In this document: positions 1-8,848 of the stretch, one piece after another | How positions within the stretch are numbered: the stretch's first letter is position 1 | How the letters are laid out: each line of letters starts with the position of its first letter | Source of the DNA: Gelidibacter salicanalis | GTDB taxonomy: Bacteria; Bacteroidota; Bacteroidia; Flavobacteriales; Flavobacteriaceae | Reading direction: 5' to 3' | DNA length: 42,248 nucleotides | Assembly: GCF_016469035.1 (NCBI RefSeq) | Contig: NZ_JAEHJZ010000034.1 | Location: 5,491-47,738, forward strand | Translations under genes and position numbers: made by a program | The notes under the pieces: generated by a model | What the model saw: the letters and a program-made list of their open reading frames with translations, nothing else | What the model was told of the DNA's origin: nothing | The model's database searches: none

Positions 1-275
1 AAGCCCCAAGAGGAATGACCAAGGACACAGTTTGTCATGTCGAATGCAATGAGCCATCTCATAACAGTGGCCTACCGAGGATTATTGTTATGGGATTCCT
101 CCTTACGTCGGAATGACAAGCCCCAAGAGGAATGACCAGGACACAGTTTGTCATGTCGAATGCAATGAGACATCACATAACAGAAGCCAACCGAGGATTA
201 TTGTTATGGGATTCCTCCTTACGTCGGAATGACAAGCCCCAAGAGGAATGACCAGGATACAGTTTGTCATGTCGA
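1..275. repeat. Tandem repeat, two full units plus a partial third
   Basis: Two near-identical units (1-117 and 118-233) are followed by the first 42 bases of a third (234-275). Each unit begins AAGCCCCAAGAGGAATGACC and ends CTTACGTCGGAATGAC. The units differ by a few substitutions and a one-base indel. The ends carry GGAATGAC / GATTCCTCC motifs in both orientations, so each unit can fold on itself. Similar GTCATTCCGAC-type intergenic repeats occur in many flavobacterial genomes (general knowledge). No reading frame is supported. The array may continue upstream of the window. Confidence 0.9.
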
Positions 276-333
276 TTTTAAGGGAAGCTTACAGGTAAGT
301 CCTTTCAAATTTAAAATAAGGGTGATTATGCTG

Positions 334-367
334 TCAAATAAAAAACCCTTTCAATAGGTGAAAGGGT
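334..367 (-). terminator. Rho-independent terminator of fabI
   Basis: Read on the minus strand, a perfect 8-bp stem ACCCTTTC/GAAAGGGT (bases 345-352 and 360-367) with a 7-base loop is followed by a T-rich tract (TTTTTTATTTG). It lies about 30 bases past the fabI stop codon and is correctly oriented to end that transcript. Confidence 0.8.
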
Positions 368-397
368 CTTTGTATAGAGGTTCATATCCAATAAAAA

Positions 398-1213
398 TTA
401 TTCCCTAACAAAAGCTTCCATCACCTCATTACTCACACCCATATTGCTAAAGCCTCCATCATTAAAAAGATTTTGAAGCGTGACACGTTTTGTAAGGTCA
501 CTAAATAACGTGACCGTATAATTGGCGCAATCTAGCGCTGTGGCATTTCCTAAAGGCGACATTTTATCAGCATAGGCTATAAAACCATCAAATCCTTTAA
601 CCCCTTGCCCAGCGGTTGTAGGTGTTGGTGATTGAGAAATAGTATTTACTCTCACCTTTTTATCCTTACCAAAAAAGTAACCGAAACTACGCGCAACACT
701 TTCTAAATAAGCTTTGTTATCTGCCATATCATTATAGTCAGGAAATACACGTTGTGCCGCCATGTAGGTCAATGCAACAATACTTCCCCACTCATTCATC
801 GCATCTGCTTTATAAAGGGTCTGCATCACTTTATGGAAAGACATTGCAGAAACGTCAGTTCCTTTTTGTGTCCATTCATAATTTTGGTCAGTATAATGTT
901 GCCCTTTTCTGACATTTACAGACATACCAATTGAATGCAATACAAAATCAATTTTACCACCTAAAATTTCTGTAGACTTGGCAACTAAATTTTCTAAATC
1001 TTCAATAGATGTAGCATCTGCAGGAATGATTTGGGAACCGGTCTTTTTAGCCAATTGATCAATTTGTCCCATTCGCATTGCAATTGGTGCATTTGTTAAG
1101 ACAAATATTCCGCCTTCTTCGTGAACGCGTTCTGCAGTTTTCCAAGCAATTGAGTTCTCATCTAAAGCTCCAAAAATAATTCCTCGTTTTCCTTTTAATA
1201 AGTTGTATGCCAT
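398..1213 (-). CDS. fabI: Enoyl-[acyl-carrier-protein] reductase (NADH), FabI type
   Basis: This enzyme performs the last reduction of each fatty-acid elongation cycle in the cytoplasm, converting trans-2-enoyl-ACP to acyl-ACP with NAD(P)H. The 271-residue length is normal for FabI. The atypical SDR nucleotide-binding segment is seen at G15-ALDEN-SIAW24. The catalytic pair Tyr-X6-Lys is Y160/K167, with the additional FabI tyrosine at Y150, and LHSIG is at 92-96. The gene lies after recN with 153 bases between them and has its own candidate promoter and a clear terminator, so it is probably a single-gene transcript. It belongs to the family targeted by triclosan; sensitivity cannot be read from the sequence alone. 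Confidence 0.95.
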   Translation of the reverse strand: MAYNLLKGKRGIIFGALDENSIAWKTAERVHEEGGIFVLTNAPIAMRMGQIDQLAKKTGSQIIPADATSIEDLENLVAKSTEILGGKIDFVLHSIGMSVNVRKGQHYTDQNYEWTQKGTDVSAMSFHKVMQTLYKADAMNEWGSIVALTYMAAQRVFPDYNDMADNKAYLESVARSFGYFFGKDKKVRVNTISQSPTPTTAGQGVKGFDGFIAYADKMSPLGNATALDCANYTVTLFSDLTKRVTLQNLFNDGGFSNMGVSNEVMEAFVRE

Positions 1214-1255
1214 GTTTTTAATTGTTTTTTATTTAATGCTAAGCAATTGATGAGT

Positions 1256-1263
1256 CAAAGTTA
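1256..1263 (-). promoter_or_regulatory. Candidate -7 element of the fabI promoter
   Basis: On the minus strand this reads TAACTTTG, matching the Bacteroidota -7 consensus TAnnTTTG, 43 bases before the fabI start codon. No convincing TTG -33 element is seen at the usual spacing, so this is only a candidate. Confidence 0.35.
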
Positions 1264-1366
1264 ATAAAACTTTGAACGTATTGCTTCCTTTTGATTTGTA
1301 AATCTTCAATAAAATGATTGAATCTACACCCCAAGATCCCTATAAATAGGCCTTCATCTCAAAGTT

Positions 1367-3019
1367 CTAGGCCAGCAATTGTTTCGCATGCTCAATAGCC
1401 GAACTGGACATATCCAGACCGCCCAACATTTGAGCAATTTCCACAACCCGCTCCTCAGGACTTAAACGTTTCAATTGGGTTTGGGTCACGTCATCCACAT
1501 CTTCTTTAAAGACTTTAAAATGCGTATCGCCTTTGGCTGCAATCTGAGGTAGATGGGTAATGGTAAACACTTGCATAGTCGTACTCATCTGCTGCATAAT
1601 GGATGCCATTTTATTGGAAATCTCACCAGAAACACCTGTATCTATCTCATCAAACATAATTGTAGGGAGTTGGGTATAATTGGTTAAAATAGATTTTATA
1701 GCCAACATAATACGTGACAACTCTCCGCCGGATGCCCCTTTTTTAAGTTCATTAAATTGCCCGCCCTTATTGGCAGAAAACAAAAATTTTAATTCATCTT
1801 TCCCATTGCCCAAAAAAGTATCAGATAAGTTCAGGTCTACATTAAATCGCGCATTGGGCATCCCTAAGGTATCCAATAACACTTCTAATTGTTTAGTTAA
1901 ACCGGGAATAGCCTTTTCACGATTCTTATGCATTTGTAAGGCGTACGTATTGAGTTGCTTTTCTACCGCTAACGATTCACTTTCCTTTTCGGCAATAACG
2001 GTATCTAAGTTTTCTGTGACCGATACATTTTCAGTAAGGTCATTCTTAATCTGAATCAACTCTGAAACCTCAGAAACAGTATGTTTTTGCAACAGATTGT
2101 TAATCACCTGTAATTTTGAATTGACGGTATTCAGTCGGTTAGGATCGGCTTCTAGAGCTTCTTGAAGGGCCTCTATTTCAGCAAAGATATCATCCAATTC
2201 AATTAAGCTGCTCCCAATTCGGTCAGCAACTAGTTTATAATCGGTAGCATAAGGCGCCAATTTGGACAATTGATTTTTGATCTCGGTTAATTGCGTAACC
2301 ACTCCTATTTCTGTATTACCCAATAACTCATGTGTTGCTGTAAGACGCTCCCCTATTTCTTCAATATTATTGAGCGTTTCGTATTCATCTTCCAAAGCTT
2401 CCAACTCTCCGTCCACCAAATTGGCATCTTCAAGTTCTTTCAGTAAAAATAAATTATAATCTAACTCTTTGGCGGCTTCAATTTTTTGATGCTGAAGCTT
2501 TTTTAATTCTGATTTTACCCGTTTGAAGGTCTGTAATTGTAGCGCATAATCTTGGAGAAGATTGCTATTGTTGGCTAAGGCATCAATAACCTGAAACTGA
2601 AAATCGTCATTGGTTAATTGTAAGGTTTGATGTTGCGAATGAATATCCAGCAACTGCGCTCCCAATGCTTGCAAACTATCAAGGTTTACCGGAGTATCGT
2701 TTACAAAAGCTCTCGATTTTCCTGAGGGTAATATTTCTCTACGGATAATGGTTTGGGGCTCATAATCTAAATCCTCCGTTTTGAACAGTGATTTCAAATT
2801 GTAGTTGGCGATATCAAAAGTGGCTTCAATAATGCATTTTTCTGTCGGATTTTTAACACTACTCAAGTCTGCACGTTTACCAAGAACCAGAGATAATCCA
2901 CCTAGTAGTATGGATTTACCCGCACCTGTCTCTCCCGTAATAATAGTCAATCCGTCATTGAATTTAACCTGAAGGCTATCAATTAACGCATAATTTTTTA
3001 TGGAAAGTGCTGTAAGCAT
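1367..3019 (-). CDS. recN: DNA repair protein RecN
   Basis: RecN is an SMC-like ATPase that acts early in recombinational repair of double-strand breaks. At 550 residues it has the usual length. The Walker A motif GETGAGKS is at 29-36, followed by a long central region rich in Leu/Glu/Lys that forms the coiled coil. Near the C-terminus are the ABC signature GASGGELSRI and Walker B (IMFDEIDTGVSG). It is the last gene of a co-directional block bamD-rpoZ-coaBC-DUF4835-recN. Its start codon is preceded by an array of AAACCTC heptamers instead of an ordinary leader. Confidence 0.96.
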   Translation of the reverse strand: MLTALSIKNYALIDSLQVKFNDGLTIITGETGAGKSILLGGLSLVLGKRADLSSVKNPTEKCIIEATFDIANYNLKSLFKTEDLDYEPQTIIRREILPSGKSRAFVNDTPVNLDSLQALGAQLLDIHSQHQTLQLTNDDFQFQVIDALANNSNLLQDYALQLQTFKRVKSELKKLQHQKIEAAKELDYNLFLLKELEDANLVDGELEALEDEYETLNNIEEIGERLTATHELLGNTEIGVVTQLTEIKNQLSKLAPYATDYKLVADRIGSSLIELDDIFAEIEALQEALEADPNRLNTVNSKLQVINNLLQKHTVSEVSELIQIKNDLTENVSVTENLDTVIAEKESESLAVEKQLNTYALQMHKNREKAIPGLTKQLEVLLDTLGMPNARFNVDLNLSDTFLGNGKDELKFLFSANKGGQFNELKKGASGGELSRIMLAIKSILTNYTQLPTIMFDEIDTGVSGEISNKMASIMQQMSTTMQVFTITHLPQIAAKGDTHFKVFKEDVDDVTQTQLKRLSPEERVVEIAQMLGGLDMSSSAIEHAKQLLA

Positions 3020-3023
3020 GCTT

Positions 3024-3051
3024 AGGGTTTGAGGTTTGAGGTTTGAGGTTT
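3024..3051. repeat. Heptamer microsatellite (GAGGTTT) before recN
   Basis: Three exact GAGGTTT units (3031-3051) are preceded by one imperfect unit AGGGTTT (3024-3030). On the recN sense strand this reads AAACCTC repeated and ends four bases before the ATG, at the position where a ribosome binding site would lie. Copy-number change by slippage would alter the recN leader. Confidence 0.85.
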
Positions 3052-3104
3052 ACGCTAATATAAATTTAATTTTTGGCAATTAGCTTACGCTTTCCAATCT
3101 TATA

Positions 3105-3992
3105 TCAGAAATTGATTGCGCGCCATTTAGAAGCATGTGTGGGTGCTACTTTATTGAGAATATCTTTAATATCAGTTACGTTCACTTTTGGTCCGTCGCT
3201 AAAAATATCGAGAATCTCATTGGCTTTGGCATCAAAAAACACACGCATCAAAAAGGAATTTGGGCGTCTATTGTGCATCGTAGCCAAATCATCAAATACC
3301 AGCGCAATGCTTTCTTTAGCTTTCTTGTCATTTTCAGACATGACATCCAATCCTTTACGGTGGTAATTGTACATCACGGTTCTAAACTCCTTAAATGTTG
3401 GAGACAACATATTATCAATGAGAGCAAAACGAGATTGTTGTCCGTCCTCTAATTTCCAACCTTTAAAATTGCCTTGTTGGGAGTAATTGGTAATTGTTTG
3501 GGCTTGTTTATAATAGGCATCTCCACCGTTCAATTCAAACGTGTCAGCATCTAGACCTAAGATCATAAAAACATGATAGGCCAATACGGATACCAAATTC
3601 GATTCAAATTGTGTAGGATTATAAACCAAATTTTGAAACTCTAAATATTGAAATGTAAAATTCCGATCATTAAAATTATATACGGGTGTATTATAAGTAG
3701 AGTTAAACACAGGTCTTGAAGACTGTACCTGAATTGTGGCCTGAAAAGAATCGCTGTTATAGTCCACTATATTAATGACCATACTGCAATCAATGCGTTC
3801 CTGTGGACTAAACATTTTATTGGTCCATTGTGTGTTATTGATAAATTCCGTTAATTGCCGCTCTAATGTTTTAAACACCTGCACATTTTCATTACCGGTT
3901 TGTTGCGCATTGACTACCAAATTACAGTTCAGCTCTTGAGAAAACATCACTGAAGTGCAACCCAAAAAAAATATAAAAATAAATTTATGCAT
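3105..3992 (-). CDS. DUF4835 family exported protein (possible type IX secretion accessory)
   Basis: A 295-residue protein with an N-terminal signal peptide (hydrophobic run FIFIFFLGCTSVMFS, likely cleavage near residue 18-19). The mature part resembles the DUF4835 family, conserved in Bacteroidota beside coaBC and recN. I recall that some databases call this family PorD, a type IX secretion accessory; I cannot verify that here. The start overlaps the end of coaBC by eight bases, so the two are probably co-translated. The mature protein has no membrane segment and should be periplasmic or attached to the outer membrane. No catalytic motif is recognisable. Confidence 0.75.
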   Translation of the reverse strand: MHKFIFIFFLGCTSVMFSQELNCNLVVNAQQTGNENVQVFKTLERQLTEFINNTQWTNKMFSPQERIDCSMVINIVDYNSDSFQATIQVQSSRPVFNSTYNTPVYNFNDRNFTFQYLEFQNLVYNPTQFESNLVSVLAYHVFMILGLDADTFELNGGDAYYKQAQTITNYSQQGNFKGWKLEDGQQSRFALIDNMLSPTFKEFRTVMYNYHRKGLDVMSENDKKAKESIALVFDDLATMHNRRPNSFLMRVFFDAKANEILDIFSDGPKVNVTDIKDILNKVAPTHASKWRAINF

Positions 3993-5217
3993 GGATTTGC
4001 TTTATAATTTGATTCATTAAATCTGTAGCGACGTCTTTTTTTGACTTTAAGTCGTGCGCAATGATGTCTTGCGTGTCTGTGATGAAAGTCACTTTATTAG
4101 AAGCTCCTCCAAAACCGGCACCGTCATCCTTTAACGAATTTAATACAATTAAATTTAAATTCTTGGCTTTTAATTTTCCTTTTGCATTCTCCAATTCATT
4201 ATTAGTTTCCAAAGCAAAACCAACCAAAAATTGATGTGATTTAATCTGCCCCAACGATTTAAGAATGTCTTGTGTTTTCTCCAATTCAATATTGAAGGAC
4301 GGATCTTTCTTCTTTATTTTTATGTCTGAAACATGTTTGGGCCTGTAGTCAGCCACTGCTGCAGAAAGAATGGCAATGTCTACCGACTCAAAGTGTTCAT
4401 TCGCGGCTGCATACATTTGTGCAGCACTCATCACTTTAATGACTTTAATAAGACTGAGTGAAACGGTTTCGTGCGTAGGTCCTGAAATTAAAATGACCTC
4501 AGCACCTAAATTAGCAGCAGCTTTAGAAATTTCGAACCCCATTTTTCCGCTAGAATGATTGCCAATAAAACGTACGGGGTCAATAGCCTCATAGGTTGGA
4601 CCTGCAGTAATGAGTACTTTCTTTCCCTTTAATGGTAACTGATCTAAAACATTTTGTTCAATAAACAAAACGATGGCTTCAGGTTCTGCCATTCTACCTT
4701 CTCCCACCAAACCACTTGCAAGTTCACCACTGGTAGCGGGAATCATGATATTCCCGAAGGTTTTAAGAGTTTCGAAAGATGATTTAGTGCTCTGATGTTT
4801 GTACATGTCCAAGTCCATTGCAGGCGCAAAATAAACGGGACATTTAGCAGAAAGATACGTTGCTAATAACAAATTATCACACACCCCATTGGCCATTTTT
4901 GCCATGGTGTTTGCAGTTGCTGGAGCAATAATAAAAATATCGGCCCACAGCCCTAACTCGACATGATTATTCCAAATCGGATTTTCCTGCGTGCCGTCAG
5001 GCAAGGCATCATCGTCATTGAAAAATGAAGAATAAACAGGGTTTTTAGATAACGTAGATAGCGTTAAAGGTGTAATGAAGTCTTTAGAAGCAGGCGTCAT
5101 CACGACCTTTACGTGGGCGCCTGCTTTTATAAATAACCTAACTAGATGTGCTGTTTTATAAGCAGCAATACCGGCAGTAATGCCTAGGAGTATATGTTTG
5201 CCGCTTAAAATTGACAT
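3985..5217 (-). CDS. coaBC: Bifunctional phosphopantothenoylcysteine decarboxylase / phosphopantothenate-cysteine ligase
   Basis: It carries out two consecutive steps of coenzyme A synthesis: joining cysteine to 4'-phosphopantothenate (CoaB) and decarboxylating the product with FMN (CoaC). The N-terminal CoaC flavoprotein domain shows GITAGIAAYK, the likely catalytic His85 in NNHVELG, PATANT at 99-104 and the PAMDLDM substrate clamp near 132-138. The C-terminal CoaB domain begins near residue 190 and contains GPTYEAIDPVRFI followed by NHSSGKMG. The total of 410 residues is typical. It is five bases downstream of rpoZ and overlaps DUF4835, indicating one operon. Confidence 0.96.
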   Translation of the reverse strand: MSILSGKHILLGITAGIAAYKTAHLVRLFIKAGAHVKVVMTPASKDFITPLTLSTLSKNPVYSSFFNDDDALPDGTQENPIWNNHVELGLWADIFIIAPATANTMAKMANGVCDNLLLATYLSAKCPVYFAPAMDLDMYKHQSTKSSFETLKTFGNIMIPATSGELASGLVGEGRMAEPEAIVLFIEQNVLDQLPLKGKKVLITAGPTYEAIDPVRFIGNHSSGKMGFEISKAAANLGAEVILISGPTHETVSLSLIKVIKVMSAAQMYAAANEHFESVDIAILSAAVADYRPKHVSDIKIKKKDPSFNIELEKTQDILKSLGQIKSHQFLVGFALETNNELENAKGKLKAKNLNLIVLNSLKDDGAGFGGASNKVTFITDTQDIIAHDLKSKKDVATDLMNQIIKQIHA

Positions 5218-5222
5218 CTTAA

Positions 5223-5555
5223 TTATGCTTCTGTAATATCATCTTCAGTATTTCTGAAATAAATTTTATCATCTAACCATTCCTGAACCGCGAGCGCGTG
5301 AGGTTTTGGTAATTTTTCATAAAATTTAGACACTTCAATTTGCTCTTTGTTTTCAAAGATTTCTTCAAGACTGTCATTATAAGTCGCAAATTCTTCAAGC
5401 TTATCAACAAGCTCTCTACGGATATCGGTATTGATTTGTTCCGCTCTTCTTGCAATGACAGAGATGGCCTCATAAATATTTCCTGTTGGCGCATCAATTT
5501 CATTACGGTTGTAAGTTATAGAACTTACGGGAGCATTGGTCTTTTTTAAATCCAT
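5223..5555 (-). CDS. rpoZ: DNA-directed RNA polymerase omega subunit
   Basis: A 110-residue protein of the Bacteroidota form of RpoZ, a small subunit that assists assembly of the beta' subunit. The helix around GNIYEAISVIARRAEQIN matches the conserved omega core. The acidic C-terminus is usual in this phylum. It sits between bamD (13 bases away) and coaBC (5 bases away), the customary flavobacterial arrangement that parallels the rpoZ-coaBC linkage in other bacteria. Confidence 0.88.
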   Translation of the reverse strand: MDLKKTNAPVSSITYNRNEIDAPTGNIYEAISVIARRAEQINTDIRRELVDKLEEFATYNDSLEEIFENKEQIEVSKFYEKLPKPHALAVQEWLDDKIYFRNTEDDITEA

Positions 5556-5568
5556 GGTGTATATAAAA

Positions 5569-6384
5569 TTAACTTTTTGTACTATAGGTTTGAATTGCGT
5601 TCTGCAATTCAGTGTTCATTTTTGTTGCCTCAGCGTTATACTGAGATTCAGGATATGCCTTGTAAAAAGCATTATAATGTTTTATAGCCGTCTTTATACG
5701 ATCTTCACGTTTGTATTCAACACTATTGATTCCTAATTTATAAGCGGAATCAAATCTATAAAACATAGCATCTTCCCTAAAGGTTGTTCCTGGGTATTCT
5801 ACAAGAAAGTTGTCAAACGCTTTTATAGAGGCTTCATAATCTTCCGACTCAAAATTAGCAATTTGATTGTAAAGCTTTGCTATTTCAAAAGCCTTCCTTT
5901 CCAATTTATAATCCAACTCTTTAATTAAGGTATTTGCTTCAGGTAAATACTCAGAGTCAGGATATCTATTTATAAACATCTGAAGCTTTTCAATAGCCAC
6001 TTTGGTTTCCTTTTGTTCCTTACTATACACTGGAGACAACTCATAAAAACTTTTAGCACCTAAGAATAATGCTTCTTCAGCTTTTTCACTTTTAGGATAT
6101 TGATCTGCAAAACGCTCAAATTGATAACCCGCCAAATAATAATCCTTCATTTTATAAAATGACATGGAGTACATATACATCAATTTTTCCGCTTGCGGCT
6201 TACCTCTGTATTGCGGTGCAATTTGGGCAAAAAGCTTATTGGCTTTACTAAATTTACCAGCATCATAGAGCTCTGTGCCCATCTTAAATTTTGTTGCAAT
6301 ATCTTCTGACTTTAAGGCCTTTTGATATTCACTACAAGAGGAGAGTACTACTGCGATCAATAAAGTATAACAAATGTTTTTCAT
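5569..6384 (-). CDS. bamD: Outer membrane protein assembly factor BamD
   Basis: BamD is a lipoprotein of the BAM complex that inserts beta-barrel proteins into the outer membrane. I place the start at 6384 because MKNICYTLLIAVVLSSC forms a clean lipoprotein signal with lipidated Cys17. Upstream in-frame codons back to 6501 lack any signal and overlap the promoter. The mature protein is built of TPR-like helical pairs, for example around residues 30-130 and again near the C-terminus (YPESQYNAEA). The 271-residue length fits the family. It is the first gene of the bamD-rpoZ-coaBC-DUF4835-recN run and is separated from dapA by about 210 bases holding a promoter. Confidence 0.9.
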   Translation of the reverse strand: MKNICYTLLIAVVLSSCSEYQKALKSEDIATKFKMGTELYDAGKFSKANKLFAQIAPQYRGKPQAEKLMYMYSMSFYKMKDYYLAGYQFERFADQYPKSEKAEEALFLGAKSFYELSPVYSKEQKETKVAIEKLQMFINRYPDSEYLPEANTLIKELDYKLERKAFEIAKLYNQIANFESEDYEASIKAFDNFLVEYPGTTFREDAMFYRFDSAYKLGINSVEYKREDRIKTAIKHYNAFYKAYPESQYNAEATKMNTELQNAIQTYSTKS

Positions 6385-6490
6385 CCAATAAATGTTCTTC
6401 TTTGTGTTTTTAAAATGGAATGCCTGATTTAATATGGTCATAGGTAAAAGAGATGTTTTTAATAGCACTCTAACATTTTTAAACAGAATG

Positions 6491-6524
6491 CAAAAGTACA
6501 CATTTATAACGTATTATAAAACAA
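6491..6524 (-). promoter_or_regulatory. Candidate promoter of the bamD-rpoZ-coaBC operon
   Basis: On the minus strand a TTG (6522-6524) lies 23 bases before TACTTTTG (6491-6498), which fits the Bacteroidota TTG / TAnnTTTG architecture with a long spacer. Transcription would start near 6484, leaving a leader of about 100 bases before the preferred bamD start. This supports choosing the downstream bamD ATG. Confidence 0.5.
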
Positions 6525-6596
6525 AAAATTTTAAGCTAAAATAAGTGTTGGATTCAAGCTAGATGGACGTTTAAGTTATATTTAACGTTTCTTGCC

Positions 6597-7475
6597 TTAT
6601 TTAAGCAGCGCCACACTTTTCTTGACTTTCTCTTTCAAGCCCTCTGTAGCGACCACCAATGGTAATCTTACGGTAGCTCGTGCCAATCCAAGCTCCTCAA
6701 ATACGGCTTTGATGCCTGCAGGATTGTTTTCTTCAAATATTTGGGCGGTAATGTCCATCAATTTAAAATGGATAGCATAGGCTTCTTTGGCATTGCCTTC
6801 CAAACCAAGACGGATCATATGGGAAAATTCTTTTGGGAATGCCTGTCCCAATACAGAAATCACACCGGCTCCACCTGCCAAAACAATTCCCAAAGCCAAA
6901 TCATCGTCTCCTGAAATAATCAAAAAGTCATCTGGTTTGTCTTTTAAAAGTTGCAGATATTGTCCTACATTGTTTCCTGCTTCTTTGACACCGATAATAT
7001 TCTTAAAATCGTTGGCAAGGCGCAAGGTTGTTGCGGGTAACATGTTTGAGGCCGTACGCCCCGGTACATTATACAAGATGATTGGTTTTGGAGACACTTC
7101 AGAAATGGCTTTAAAATGCTGGTAAACACCTTCTTGTGTTGGTTTTGTATAATATGGTGATACTGATAAAATCGCATCAATGCCGTTTAAATCTGTAGAC
7201 TCCAGTTCTTCTATAACCTCAGCGGTATTATTGCCGCCTATCCCCAAGACTAAGGGCACTCGTTCTTGATTCGCTTTCTTTATAGTGGCGATGACGTCCT
7301 TCTTTTCCTGTTTAGTCAGTGTCACACTTTCAGCAGTTGTTCCACAAATAACCAAATACTCTGTACCCTGGTCAATGTTGTAATTAACAATGCGGGCAAG
7401 AGCGTTATGATCAATACTCAAATCAGTTTTGAACGGTGTAATCAATGCCACACCGGTTCCAAGAAATTTTGTCAT
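6597..7475 (-). CDS. dapA: 4-hydroxy-tetrahydrodipicolinate synthase
   Basis: DapA condenses pyruvate with aspartate semialdehyde, the first committed step of lysine and diaminopimelate synthesis. The TIM-barrel protein has 292 residues, the standard length. Active-site residues are visible: Thr46-Thr47 (CGTTAES), Tyr135 (YNVPGR) and the Schiff-base Lys164 (GVKEAGNN). Its ATG shares one base with the stop codon of the gene upstream (TAATG), so translation is probably coupled. Confidence 0.96.
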   Translation of the reverse strand: MTKFLGTGVALITPFKTDLSIDHNALARIVNYNIDQGTEYLVICGTTAESVTLTKQEKKDVIATIKKANQERVPLVLGIGGNNTAEVIEELESTDLNGIDAILSVSPYYTKPTQEGVYQHFKAISEVSPKPIILYNVPGRTASNMLPATTLRLANDFKNIIGVKEAGNNVGQYLQLLKDKPDDFLIISGDDDLALGIVLAGGAGVISVLGQAFPKEFSHMIRLGLEGNAKEAYAIHFKLMDITAQIFEENNPAGIKAVFEELGLARATVRLPLVVATEGLKEKVKKSVALLK

Positions 7476-7993
7476 TATATTTTGTTTAATATGGTTAAGT
7501 ACTTCTGTAATTCTAATTTAAATACCCCAAACTGGTTCGTGTTCACATCCAAAATAAGATCATACAATCTGTCATCAACATCAGAAAGGCCAATCTTGAA
7601 ATTTGCTTTCGATAACGCTGTTGCCATTTTCAATTCTAAGGCATCATTCTTGAAAAAGCACACAAGCAGATCAAATTCCATTTCTAAAAAGGCTTTAAGC
7701 TCTGGATGTTTAACAGTACCATTCCAACCAAAATCCTTTTTACCGAAATCATTATCCCATGGTTTTTCGGTCTTTTTAATGTCTTCAGCAAACATTATGA
7801 TTTTAATTTTAGGCAATTTCACACCTAATTCATTGAAAAAATATTTGAATGCTTCAGCATCAGAAAATTCACGCACGTCAATAATTACGCCAACGGATTC
7901 CAATCTTTCATTACTAATGGCAACATTTTGAGAGTTTAACAGGCTGTTGGTTAATTTTCGAATGGATTTTTCTCTAAATGCCTTTAAAATCAT
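7475..7993 (-). CDS. DUF6913-like conserved protein, function unknown
   Basis: A 172-residue soluble protein with no signal peptide, membrane segment or catalytic motif that I recognise. It resembles a family found next to dapA in Flavobacteriaceae, which I believe is DUF6913. The predicted pattern is alternating beta-strands and helices ([27 protein letters not shown]). It is translationally coupled to dapA by a one-base stop/start overlap. The coupling suggests a role tied to DapA or simply shared expression. Confidence 0.65.
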   Translation of the reverse strand: MILKAFREKSIRKLTNSLLNSQNVAISNERLESVGVIIDVREFSDAEAFKYFFNELGVKLPKIKIIMFAEDIKKTEKPWDNDFGKKDFGWNGTVKHPELKAFLEMEFDLLVCFFKNDALELKMATALSKANFKIGLSDVDDRLYDLILDVNTNQFGVFKLELQKYLTILNKI

Positions 7994-7994
7994 T

Positions 7995-8016
7995 TACTTT
8001 TGTTTTGGCAAAGGTA
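7995..8016. promoter_or_regulatory. Back-to-back -7 elements between the dapA operon and the nucleotidase genes
   Basis: TACTTTTG on the plus strand (7995-8002) and TACCTTTG on the minus strand (8009-8016) both match TAnnTTTG. The first faces the nucleotidase gene at 8061. The second faces the DUF6913-like gene at 7993 and would give a very short leader. Convincing -33 elements at standard spacing are not seen for either. Confidence 0.4.
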
Positions 8017-8060
8017 CTAAAGACGTCACATTTATCTATAAACAATTTACAAGTTATTCA

Positions 8061-8819
8061 ATGAAATTTACAAATCTTCTTTTGGTTTCGGTATTGCTTT
8101 TGGCCCTCTCCTGCAAAACACCTACAGACGTTTATAAAATTGAAGGAAAGAATGTAAACATCACAGATAGCATACAGGCTGATGCGCGTATTGAAACTTT
8201 CATTAAGCCGTACAGAGAACATATTAATAAAGATTTGGATAGCATTTTAGGCTATTCAGTAGACACGTATTCTAAAAGTGACGGCCACTTAAATACCGCC
8301 ATTGGAAATTTGATGGCCGATGTAGTGTACCAAGAAGCTGACCCGGTATTTTTTAAGAGAACAGGAGCTCATATTGATTTTGTGCTATTAAATCATGGTG
8401 GGATTCGCTCTATCATAAGCAAAGGAGCAATTACCAAAAGAACCGCTTTTGAAGTCATGCCTTTTGAAAACTCCATTGTCGTATCAAAATTACCAGGAGC
8501 ACAAGTTCAGGAACTTTTAGACTATTTAGCTAGAGCCAAACGTGCACATCCTATTTCTAAACTAAAGATTCTTTTGGATAGAGAGAGTAATGTCATTGAA
8601 AGCGCTGTGGACGGTGTAGCGATTGATTTCAATAAAACATACTATATCGCGACTAACGATTATCTTATAAATGGTGGCGATGGGATGGACTTTTTTAAAA
8701 GTAGCGAAGAGGTCATTGTATTGGATTATAAAATAAGAAATGCATTAGTGGATTATTTTATGAAAACAGATACGCTAAACCCTGTAGCAGATGACCGATT
8801 TATTCAATTAAAAGATTAA
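8061..8819 (+). CDS. Lipoprotein with 5'-nucleotidase C-terminal (substrate-binding) domain
   Basis: The start at 8061 gives a lipoprotein signal (MKFTNLLLVSVLLLALSC); the longer in-frame extension lacks one. The 252-residue product matches the 5'-nucleotidase C-terminal domain, with the substrate-pocket motif NHGGIRSIISKG and later NDYLINGGDGMDFF. It has no metallophosphatase domain. That domain is encoded by the next gene, 29 bases downstream, so the two products presumably form one UshA-like periplasmic nucleotidase. The order is reversed relative to the fused enzyme: the C-terminal half comes first. Confidence 0.85.
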   Translation: MKFTNLLLVSVLLLALSCKTPTDVYKIEGKNVNITDSIQADARIETFIKPYREHINKDLDSILGYSVDTYSKSDGHLNTAIGNLMADVVYQEADPVFFKRTGAHIDFVLLNHGGIRSIISKGAITKRTAFEVMPFENSIVVSKLPGAQVQELLDYLARAKRAHPISKLKILLDRESNVIESAVDGVAIDFNKTYYIATNDYLINGGDGMDFFKSSEEVIVLDYKIRNALVDYFMKTDTLNPVADDRFIQLKD

Positions 8820-8848
8820 CTCCCATTCAAACAAACATTTTTGAAGTT

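Noticed and set aside
1-275. CRISPR array
   Set aside because: The repeated unit is about 117 bp with no alternating repeat and unique-spacer pattern, and no cas genes are nearby.
3073-3452. Plus-strand open frames over the DUF4835 gene
   Set aside because: They are antisense shadows of a gene with signal peptide, operon position and family resemblance on the minus strand.
6385-6501. Longer BamD starting at 6501
   Set aside because: The extension has no signal peptide, would bury the lipoprotein signal inside the protein and covers the best promoter match.
7947-8060. Longer N-terminus for the nucleotidase C-terminal-domain lipoprotein
   Set aside because: The extension overlaps the divergent gene and the promoter, and would hide the lipobox that begins with the ATG at 8061.
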